Shown here piece after piece: positions 31,415 to 38,699 of a stretch of 64,000 nucleotides of DNA. The notes below the pieces were generated by a model. The model was not told the origin of the DNA and did not search any database. It saw only the letters and a program-made list of their open reading frames with translations. The position numbers were made by a program, and so were the translations under genes. The DNA comes from Kineosporiaceae bacterium (GTDB lineage: Bacteria > Actinomycetota > Actinomycetes > Actinomycetales > Kineosporiaceae): positions 930,001-994,000 of the forward strand of contig JADJPO010000001.1 in the NCBI GenBank assembly GCA_016713225.1, given 5' to 3'. Positions within the stretch are counted from its first letter, which is position 1, and each line of letters begins with the position of its first letter.

Positions 31415-33865
31415 ATGACCGTGCCGACCGTGCCGACAGTGCCGACAGTGCCCGAGCGCTGCGAGATCGTCATCATCGGTGGCGGGGTGGTTGGCGCCAG
31501 CATTGCCTACCACCTCGCCCTGCGTGGCCGGACCGACGTGCTCGTGGTGGAACGTCGCAAGCTGACCCACGGCAGTACCTGGCACGCCGCGGGGCTGGTC
31601 GGTCAACTGCGCAGCAGCAGCGCACTGACCCAGCTGATGCGCACCAGCGTCGAGATCTACCGCACCCTCGAGGTCCAGACCGGCCAGGCCATCGGCTGGC
31701 ACGAGGTCGGCGGGCTGCGGGTGGCGTCCAGTCCGCAGCGGTGGGAGGAGCTGCAACGCGTCGTCACCCAGGGCACGAGCTACGGATTCGACCTGCACCT
31801 GGTCGGCCCGGCCGAGGCGGAACGCCTCTTCCCGTTGGTGAACCCGGACGGCGTCCACGGCGCGACGTGGACGCCGTCCGATGGGTACGTCGATCCGACC
31901 CTGCTGACTCAGGCGTTCATCGCCGGCGCCCGCGCGAGGGGCGTGCGCGTCGTCCAGGACTGCCGTGTCGAGGCGATCGAGAAGCGGGGACGCCGCGTGC
32001 GCGCGGTGGTCACCGAGCAGGGCCGGATCGAGTGTGACGTCGTGGTCAACGCCACCGGGATGTGGGGCGCCGAGACCGCCCGACTGGCCGGGGTGAGTGT
32101 GGCGGTGAATGCCGTCGAGCACCAGTACGTGGTCACCGAGCCCGGCGCGGACATCCCGACGGATCTGCCGACCTTTCGTGACCCGGACGCCCGGATCTAT
32201 CTCAAGCCCGAACTCGGGGCGCTCGTCGTCGGCGGCTGGGAGCAGGGCACGAGGGCATGTTGGCGCACCGTGCCTCGGGAGCTGGGTCCGGAACTGTTCG
32301 AGCCCAACCACGAACGGTTCGAGCCGCTGGCCGAGGCGGCGAGTCATCGGGTGCCCGCGTTCGGCGACCTGGGGATCCGGGCCTGGGTCAACGGCCCGAT
32401 CCCGTTCTCGCCGGACGCCGAACCGTTGATGGGCCTGACCGAGGACCTGGACAACCTGTTCCACTGCTGCGGGTTCTCTGCCGGGATCGCGGCCGCGGGC
32501 GGCGCAGGGAGTGCGATGGCGAACTGGATCGTGGACGGCGACCCCGGCCTGGATCTGTGGCCCTTCGACGTCCGGCGGTTCGGGGTGCCGCAGACCGTGC
32601 CGGCGGTACTCGAACGATCGGCGGTGGCGTCCTACGGGCACTACTACGACATCGCGTTCCCGAACCGGGCGAGTCTGCCGCCGCGGGGGCAGCGGCGCAG
32701 TCCGCTGTTCGACACGTTGCGCGGACGGGGTGCCGTGTTCGGGGCCTCGTTCGGCTACGAGCGAGCGAACTGGTTCTGCCCCGGGCAGGTCGGCGTCGTC
32801 GAGACGCCGACCTTCGGGCGGGGCGACGCGTGGGATCAGGTGGCGGCCGAGCATCGCGCCGTGCGGGAGGCGGTCGGCCTCATCGACCAGAGCTCCATGG
32901 CCAAGTTCGTGATTCGCGGCCCGGGGGCGCTGGCCACGTTGCAGCGACTGGCCGGCGCGCAGCTGGACATGCCGGTCGGCACGGTCGTCTACACCCAGTT
33001 GCTCAACGTTGCCGGGGGCGTCGAGGCGGACGTGACGATCACTCGGCTGGCCGAGGACCGGTTCTACCTGGTCACCGGCAGCCGGTTCGGCCGCCACGAC
33101 GTGACCTTCCTGCGCCGACACGCCCCGGACGACGGCAGCGTGCTCATCGATGACGTCAGCAGTGCCTACGCCATTCTCAACGTCTGCGGACCGAGTTCAC
33201 GGGAGGTGTTGCAGCAGTTGAGCTCCGACGACTTCGGGACGGAGTCCTTCCGGTACATGACAGCCCGGGAGACGGACGTCGCCCAGGCGCCGGTGCTCGC
33301 GTTGCGGGCCGGATACGTGGGGGAGCTCGGCTGGGAACTGCACGTGCCCAGCGAGTATGTGCAGGACGCCTACGAGCAGATCCTCGCGGCGGGTCAGGCG
33401 CACGGCGTCCGGGACGTCGGGTACCGCGCCATCGAGTCGTTGCGATTGGAGAAGCAGTACGTCGCGTGGGGGGTCGACGTCCGCTCGGACACCAACCCCT
33501 ACGAGGCGAGGCTCGGCTTCGCGGTGCGACCGGACAAGCCCGGGCTGCTCGCGGGGGAGGCGCTGCGGGCGATCCGGTCGGCCGGGCCGCGGCGTCGGTT
33601 GTGCTGGTTCAGTACGCAGGCCGAGCTGTTGCTGCACGGCGGGGAGATGCTCGTCCACCCGTCGAGTGGCACCCAGGTCGGTGTCGCCAGCGCCGGATAC
33701 GGGCACACGGTGGAACGCGGGCTGTTCTCGGCCTACCTGCCAGCCGAGGTGGCCGAGGCTGCTGCGGATGACGAGTTCGAGGTCGAGATCATGAATCGCC
33801 GATTCGCGGCAGTGCGCGAGCCTCGTTGCCCCTACGATCCTGAGGGGCAACGGGTTCGCGGCTGA
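31415..33865 (+). CDS. Dimethylglycine/sarcosine dehydrogenase-like flavoprotein (DAO and GcvT domains)
   Basis: This 816-residue protein has an N-terminal FAD-binding DAO domain (IVIIGGGVVGASIAYHL). The motif GSTWHAAG holds H57, equivalent to the histidine that carries covalent FAD in dimethylglycine and sarcosine dehydrogenases. A middle FAO domain (about 385-440) precedes a GcvT aminomethyl-transfer domain (about 445-725) and a GcvT C-terminal barrel (about 730-810; HPSSGTQVGVASAGYGH). It should oxidatively demethylate an N-methylated glycine or related amine and pass the carbon to tetrahydrofolate. The N-terminus has four TVP repeats coded by 9-base units. No soxBDAG or folate genes are nearby. 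Confidence 0.88.
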   Translation: MTVPTVPTVPTVPERCEIVIIGGGVVGASIAYHLALRGRTDVLVVERRKLTHGSTWHAAGLVGQLRSSSALTQLMRTSVEIYRTLEVQTGQAIGWHEVGGLRVASSPQRWEELQRVVTQGTSYGFDLHLVGPAEAERLFPLVNPDGVHGATWTPSDGYVDPTLLTQAFIAGARARGVRVVQDCRVEAIEKRGRRVRAVVTEQGRIECDVVVNATGMWGAETARLAGVSVAVNAVEHQYVVTEPGADIPTDLPTFRDPDARIYLKPELGALVVGGWEQGTRACWRTVPRELGPELFEPNHERFEPLAEAASHRVPAFGDLGIRAWVNGPIPFSPDAEPLMGLTEDLDNLFHCCGFSAGIAAAGGAGSAMANWIVDGDPGLDLWPFDVRRFGVPQTVPAVLERSAVASYGHYYDIAFPNRASLPPRGQRRSPLFDTLRGRGAVFGASFGYERANWFCPGQVGVVETPTFGRGDAWDQVAAEHRAVREAVGLIDQSSMAKFVIRGPGALATLQRLAGAQLDMPVGTVVYTQLLNVAGGVEADVTITRLAEDRFYLVTGSRFGRHDVTFLRRHAPDDGSVLIDDVSSAYAILNVCGPSSREVLQQLSSDDFGTESFRYMTARETDVAQAPVLALRAGYVGELGWELHVPSEYVQDAYEQILAAGQAHGVRDVGYRAIESLRLEKQYVAWGVDVRSDTNPYEARLGFAVRPDKPGLLAGEALRAIRSAGPRRRLCWFSTQAELLLHGGEMLVHPSSGTQVGVASAGYGHTVERGLFSAYLPAEVAEAAADDEFEVEIMNRRFAAVREPRCPYDPEGQRVRG

Positions 33866-33871
33866 GGACGG

Positions 33872-34333
33872 TTAGCCCTGGGGGCGCTGCTGTCGTGCCG
33901 GCCTACCGGCCCGCCCGGGTTGCGCCCGGGATGCCTCGGCCTCGGTCAGCTCCTCGGTCAGACCCTCTTCGAATGCCTCCCGGACCTTGGCCTCGTCGTG
34001 CGCGTCCGAGCGGTCGACGATGGTCAGCTCCAGGACGTGCGCGAGCAGGTTCTCCACCGCCTCGGCCTCTTCACGCGAGACGGCGTGCGTGCGTACCTGG
34101 ATCCGGACCCGCCGATGCTTCTTGTAGACGGTGACCGTCACCGGTATGGCCTTGCCGGGAGCATTCGGAAGCGCCACAGCGGTTTCGAAGCTCGTCGCGG
34201 ATTCCGAGTCGACCACCCGACGTACCGGCTCGGTGGCCACCGAGGCGATCCGCGCCTCCATCTGGTCCAGGACCGCCGTGCTGATGGCCCCCGCGAACAC
34301 GGCGAACACGGCGAGGCAGAAGATGCAGGGCAT
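33872..34333 (-). CDS. Small membrane-anchored protein, partner of tandem AAA+ ATPase
   Basis: This 153-residue protein starts with one hydrophobic helix (residues 1-20, CIFCLAVFAVFAGAISTAV), which could be an anchor. It continues with a beta-rich middle (PVTVTVYKKHRRVRIQVRTH) and a highly charged helical tail (EEAEAVENLLAHV, then KVREAFEEGLTEELTEAEA), ending in a basic stretch. I do not recognise it. It lies 57 bases after the AAA+ gene on the same strand, so it is probably cotranscribed and may be an adaptor or substrate. This link is inference. Confidence 0.75.
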   Translation of the reverse strand: MPCIFCLAVFAVFAGAISTAVLDQMEARIASVATEPVRRVVDSESATSFETAVALPNAPGKAIPVTVTVYKKHRRVRIQVRTHAVSREEAEAVENLLAHVLELTIVDRSDAHDEAKVREAFEEGLTEELTEAEASRAQPGRAGRPARQQRPQG

Positions 34334-34390
34334 GGAAGGGCTCCTGTCAGCGGTGGTCGCGATAGCGGTGCCGGCGGTAGCGGTCGGGGG

Positions 34391-36952
34391 TCACAGGTAG
34401 GTTCCGTGGCCGGGATCGGACGGCGCCGCCGCGCCACCGTCGGCCAGCTCGGGGCGCAGGTCCACCAGCGCCTTGGCGAATGCCGCCGGGGTGACCACCG
34501 CCGGGCCGCCGTTCTCGGTGGCGACCATCGCCTGCAGGGCCGCTTGCTGGCACAGCGCCTCGAGATCGGCGCCGGACATGCCCTCGGCCCGCCGGGCCAG
34601 AACCCCGAGATCGACTCCCTGCAACGGCATCCGGGCGGTGAAGAGCTCCAGCAGGCGTCGCCGTCCGGCCTCGTCGGGCAAGGGAATCGTGAGCGTGCGG
34701 GACAGCCGCCCGCCGCGCACCAGGGCGGGGTCGAGCATGTCGGGCCGGTTGGTGGCTCCGATCACGAACACCCCTGACCGCTCGACCAGCCCGTCCATCT
34801 CGGTGAGCACCTGAGTCAGCACCCGGTCCATCACCCCACCGCCGGTGTCGGTTCGGCGGCCGCCGATGGCGTCGATCTCGTCGATGAACACGATGGACGG
34901 CGCGTTCTCCCGCGCGCGCTCGAAGAGCCGGACGACGTTGGCCTCGGACTCACCGACCCACATGCTGGTCAGATCCGACGCGGTGATCGGGTAGAACGAA
35001 CATCCGCTCTGCGCCGCGAAGACGCGGGCGATCGTGGTCTTGCCGGTGCCGGGCGGGCCGGCCAGCAGCAGCCCACTCGGCATGTCCACGCCGTAGGCAC
35101 GGGCTCGGTCGGCGTCGGCGACGAGGGCATGAATCTGCTTCAGCTCCGCGATCGTGCTCTCGGCCAGCACCAACCGGTCCCAGGTCCAGGACTCGATCAT
35201 GGGTTTGTCCGTGCCGCCCAGCCCTGTCAGGGCCGAGAGCAGGTCGGCCTGCGTGATCGGGTGGCTGCCCCCGGCGGCGGCCGCGCGCCGAAACGCCGCG
35301 AGTGAGGCTGCCTCCACGATCCGGCCGATCACCGCCGGGGTGCGGCCCGCCGTCCGCTGCGCGAGGTCGGCCACATCGACGTCGCCCGCGCACGGCCGGT
35401 CGCGCAGTTGCGCGCTGAAGATCGCCTGTCGGGCCGGGGTGTCGGGCAGGTCGACTCGGATCCGACGGTCGAAGCGGCCCGGTCGGACGATCGCGGGGTC
35501 GAGCGCCTCCACCTGGTTGGTCGCCGCCATGACGACGAGTTCGGTGACCGGACGCCACTCCTCGATCGACTGCAGCAGCTGGGTCAGCACGCGCCGGCTC
35601 TCGTCGTCCTGGCCGGCGTCACGGCGCGAGGCGATGGCGTCGAACTCGTCGAGGAACAGCAGGCAAGGCACGTTGCGGGCCGCCTCGGCGAACAGTTGGC
35701 GGATGTTCGCCGCTGATTCGCCGACGAACTTCGAGATCAGGTCTCCGGTGGAGATGTGCGCGAAGCTCATACCGAATTCGCCGGCGGTCGCCTTGGCGAT
35801 GTAGGTCTTGCCGACGCCCGGCGGGCCGTACAGCAGGACGCCGTTGAAGGTGATCCGGTAGCGGTCGGCCTCTCCGCTGAAGGCCAGCAGGAGCCCGATG
35901 GTGTCCGACAACTCGGTCTTCAGCTGCTCCATGCCGCCGACGTCCGCGAAGGTCGGCAGCCCTGTGGCGGGCCGCACCCAGCGAGGTCGCGACCTCGCCG
36001 GATCGGCGGACTCGGTGGCCGTCACCACGGCGCTCGGGGCGGCGCCCGAGCCCGGGACGGCGGGAGCCCAGCTCTGCGATGCCGGCCAGGGCGGTGCCGG
36101 CGCAACCGGGACGGGGGCAACCGGGAACGGCGTCGAGCGCGCGGCGAGGGATGAGCCGTCCGGCGCACCGAACCCCGGGGCGCGGACCAGTGCCCTGGTT
36201 GCGAGCCACCCGACGATCAGGGCTGCCGCGAGGAAGCCGACCGTCACCTGGCTCAGCCGGTCACCACCGGTCAGCGTGAACAGTGAGAGGACGACGACGG
36301 TCGACCAGCCGAGGACGAAACGAAAGAACAGGCCGACTCGTCGCGAGCGGCTCTCCGAACGACGGAAGGGGAGGGTCAGCGGCAGGACGCCGATCGTGCC
36401 GAGCAGGCCGTCGGTGACACGGCGCTGCCACCAGCGCGTAGGTACCGGTGGTCCGGGCCGAGGCCGTCGGGAGTAGAGCCAGGACATGACGAGAAGCCCG
36501 GCGACGGCCGCGCCGCCGAAGATGATCTCACCCGTCGACTTGACCAAGCCGATCGATCGCCAGGCGCCGAGATCCTTGGCGACTCGCTCCGGGGCCTTCA
36601 GACCGGTGCCGTCGACGACCAGGGCGTACCAGACACTGCCACGCCGCAGCTGGTAGCAGGCGTAGTAGGCCCGCCCCTGCTCGCGGGTCGCGACGATCTT
36701 GATCGAGTCACCGGGATCGAGTGACCACCGGCCGATCCCGATGCACGAGCTGCGGATCTGGTCGAGGGTCAGCCCCGGGTCCAGAGCCGCCGTGGCCGCA
36801 GGGCGATCGACCGACAGCGGTCCGTCGTCCACGAAGTCGCGCGAACGCCACAACAGGGTGGTGGTCGCCGCGTAGGCGACGATCAGCCCGAGCGCGATGA
36901 CCAGGTACAGCACGTTCCCTGGAAGCCGCCGCCTCCCCGAAGGTGTCGACAC
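34391..36952 (-). CDS. Membrane-anchored tandem AAA+ ATPase (Cdc48-like domains)
   Basis: This 853-residue protein has about four membrane segments in its N-terminal third (near 13-34, 138-158, 206-228 and 236-257), an extracytoplasmic loop between the first two (about 35-137), a Pro/Ala-rich linker (about 265-325) and two complete AAA+ modules. Module 1 has Walker A G376-PPGVGKT and Walker B LLFLD435-E436. Module 2 has Walker A G632-PPGTGKT and Walker B IVFID691-E692. Both have arginine-finger-type residues (RPGRFDR; RGGRLSR). Domain pairs like this occur in Cdc48/VAT unfoldases, but those lack membrane anchors; FtsH has an anchor but one AAA module and a protease. No protease domain is seen here. 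Confidence 0.88.
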   Translation of the reverse strand: MSTPSGRRRLPGNVLYLVIALGLIVAYAATTTLLWRSRDFVDDGPLSVDRPAATAALDPGLTLDQIRSSCIGIGRWSLDPGDSIKIVATREQGRAYYACYQLRRGSVWYALVVDGTGLKAPERVAKDLGAWRSIGLVKSTGEIIFGGAAVAGLLVMSWLYSRRPRPGPPVPTRWWQRRVTDGLLGTIGVLPLTLPFRRSESRSRRVGLFFRFVLGWSTVVVLSLFTLTGGDRLSQVTVGFLAAALIVGWLATRALVRAPGFGAPDGSSLAARSTPFPVAPVPVAPAPPWPASQSWAPAVPGSGAAPSAVVTATESADPARSRPRWVRPATGLPTFADVGGMEQLKTELSDTIGLLLAFSGEADRYRITFNGVLLYGPPGVGKTYIAKATAGEFGMSFAHISTGDLISKFVGESAANIRQLFAEAARNVPCLLFLDEFDAIASRRDAGQDDESRRVLTQLLQSIEEWRPVTELVVMAATNQVEALDPAIVRPGRFDRRIRVDLPDTPARQAIFSAQLRDRPCAGDVDVADLAQRTAGRTPAVIGRIVEAASLAAFRRAAAAGGSHPITQADLLSALTGLGGTDKPMIESWTWDRLVLAESTIAELKQIHALVADADRARAYGVDMPSGLLLAGPPGTGKTTIARVFAAQSGCSFYPITASDLTSMWVGESEANVVRLFERARENAPSIVFIDEIDAIGGRRTDTGGGVMDRVLTQVLTEMDGLVERSGVFVIGATNRPDMLDPALVRGGRLSRTLTIPLPDEAGRRRLLELFTARMPLQGVDLGVLARRAEGMSGADLEALCQQAALQAMVATENGGPAVVTPAAFAKALVDLRPELADGGAAAPSDPGHGTYL

Positions 36953-37068
36953 GGGAGCCAGGGTAACGCCGAGAGATCAGCGAGGAGCCGTGGAGGCGGA
37001 GGTCGAAGGCCGGCGTTCCCAGCACTCTGCCGGTAGCGCCGGGTGACCTCGCAGGGGAAGGTGGTCTC

Positions 37069-37746
37069 GTGGACACCATGGCACGCAGCCGAGACGGCAG
37101 CATCCACGTCACCGATGAACTGTTCAATACCGTGTCTCACCTCTTCGCCGCCTGCTTCGCCCTGGGCGGGGCAGGGCTGCTGATCTCGCAGGCGAGCGCC
37201 CAAGGTGATCCGTGGAAGATCGTCGGACTGAGCGTGTACGGCCTGTCCCTGGTGGTGCTGTTCGTCTCGAGCACGCTGCATCACGGTCTCGATCGCGGCC
37301 CGCGGTTCAACGAGGCGCTGCGCACTCTCGACTATGACTCGGTGTTCCTGCTGATCGCCGGATCGATCACGCCACTCGTGTTGGTGCTCTTTCGCACCAC
37401 CTACGGGTGGACCGTCTTCGGCGCGGTATGGGCGATCGCCGTGCTCGGCATCGTGGTGCGGTCGGTGCATCGGCGGCTGCCGAAGTACGTCACGAACACC
37501 CTCTACATCGCTCTGGGCTGGCTGACGGTGCTGCTCATCGGGGCGGGCCGCCCGCTGCCCGTCGGTGCCCTGGTGCTGATGGCGGCGGGCGGGCTGGTCT
37601 ACAGCGCCGGCTTCGTGATCTACGTGATCGAGAAGCCGAACCCCTGGCCGGGCAGGTTCGGATTTCACGAGGCCTGGCACGTGTTGGTGGCGGTGGCGGC
37701 GCTGCTGCACTACGCGCTGATGTACTTCTACGTGCTGCCGGCGTGA
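37069..37746 (+). CDS. Hemolysin III family (PAQR-like) membrane protein
   Basis: This 225-residue protein has seven membrane helices and the conserved PAQR/HlyIII residues: the SSTLHH motif near residue 67-72, the LDYDSVFLLIAGSITP segment and the C-terminal GFHEAWHVLVAVAALLH. These His/Asp/Ser residues form a zinc site in the eukaryotic relatives, which act as ceramidases or receptors; the bacterial role is unclear. GTG at 37069 or ATG at 37078 are both possible starts, with GGGGAAGG upstream. Confidence 0.9.
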   Translation: MDTMARSRDGSIHVTDELFNTVSHLFAACFALGGAGLLISQASAQGDPWKIVGLSVYGLSLVVLFVSSTLHHGLDRGPRFNEALRTLDYDSVFLLIAGSITPLVLVLFRTTYGWTVFGAVWAIAVLGIVVRSVHRRLPKYVTNTLYIALGWLTVLLIGAGRPLPVGALVLMAAGGLVYSAGFVIYVIEKPNPWPGRFGFHEAWHVLVAVAALLHYALMYFYVLPA

Positions 37747-37856
37747 GCCGCCCCGGCCCGTGACGCGATTGTGACCCGTGGGCCGCATCCACCGAGGGGA
37801 TGCGATGAGAACTCCTCCGTGCACGCCCAAATCGGGCGACGCGAAAGGAGATCCAC

Positions 37857-38441
37857 ATGCGCTACCACCGCATCCCTGCCGCGGCCGCTGCCGCTCTGGC
37901 TGCCCTGTCCCTGGCAGCCTGCAGTTCATCGTCGAGCACCGAGACGTCGACCACTCCCGCCCCGGCCGCGTCGTCGGCGGTTGCCTCTTCGCCTGCTGCC
38001 TCGACGCCTGCTGCTGCGGGCACGATCGTCGAGGTCGCGGCCGCCAACGCCGACTTCTCCACCCTGGTGGCCGCGGTAAAGGCTGCCGGGCTGGTCGACA
38101 CCCTCAACGGGGCCGGACCGTTCACCGTCTTCGCGCCGACCAACGAAGCGTTCGCGGCGCTGCCGGCGGGTTTGGTCGACAAGCTGCTGCTGCCCGCCAA
38201 CAAGGCAACGCTGACCAAGATCCTCACGTACCACGTCCTCCCGGCCGAGGTCATGGCCGCTGACGTGAAGGCCGGCATGGTCAAGACCGTCGAGGGTGGC
38301 GAGATCACCATCACGACCGACGGCGGGGTGAAGGTCAACGAGGCCGGCGTGACGGCAACCGATGTCGACGCCTCCAACGGGGTCATCCATGTGATCGACA
38401 AGGTGCTGGTGCCGGCCGACGTGGACGTCAGCAAGCTCTGA
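37857..38441 (+). CDS. Fasciclin-domain lipoprotein
   Basis: This 194-residue protein has a lipoprotein signal peptide with lipobox LAAC (C22), a Ser/Thr/Ala/Pro-rich linker (23-55) and one fasciclin (FAS1) domain. FAS1 hallmarks are the H1 region GPFTVFAPTNEAFAAL and the H2 region ILTYHVLPAEV, with NGVIHVIDKVLVP at the end. The family mediates adhesion and resembles mycobacterial MPB70/MPT83. The ATG follows AAAGGAG by eight bases. Confidence 0.95.
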   Translation: MRYHRIPAAAAAALAALSLAACSSSSSTETSTTPAPAASSAVASSPAASTPAAAGTIVEVAAANADFSTLVAAVKAAGLVDTLNGAGPFTVFAPTNEAFAALPAGLVDKLLLPANKATLTKILTYHVLPAEVMAADVKAGMVKTVEGGEITITTDGGVKVNEAGVTATDVDASNGVIHVIDKVLVPADVDVSKL

Positions 38442-38537
38442 TCCTCCGACGTAACGACCGGGTACGGCGTCATACGAGGTGGTCCGACCCTCATCTTGAG
38501 TCGGGTGACGAGTCGACACCGCTGACCTGTAGAGCGG

Positions 38538-38609
38538 TGGGCCTCCCGGGGCTCGAACCCGGAACCAGCGGATTAAAAGTCCGATGCTCTGCCATTGAGC
38601 TAGAGGCCC
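38538..38609 (-). tRNA. tRNA-Lys (anticodon TTT)
   Basis: The minus strand folds into a full cloverleaf: acceptor GGGCCTC/GAGGCCC, a D-arm with GCTC/GAGC, the anticodon loop CTTTTAA with TTT and a T-arm with GTTCGAGC-type loop. The 3' CCA is not encoded (ACCG follows). The outermost anticodon-stem pair is a T-C mismatch. It lies alone between the fasciclin gene and the terminator of a secreted-protein gene. Confidence 0.95.
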
Positions 38610-38653
38610 AGATGCTGCCGGCCCTGGCCGTCCTGCCGGCAGCGGCACCAGTA

Positions 38654-38691
38654 TGGCGGAACGGAGTCGGCAGGCCGACTCCGTTCCGCCA
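38654..38691 (-). terminator. Terminator of the large secreted-protein gene
   Basis: Arms of 18 bases (TGGCGGAACGGAGTCGGC and its exact complement) are separated by only two bases, giving a perfect 17-18 bp stem eight bases after the stop codon of the gene at 38700-41543. It also shields the tRNA gene downstream from read-through. Confidence 0.85.
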
Positions 38692-38699
38692 CTGCTGCG

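Noticed and set aside
29873..33121. 1082-codon open frame on the minus strand
   Set aside because: Antisense to the flavoprotein gene and reading out of frame through two real minus-strand genes; composition is Arg/Pro-rich shadow.
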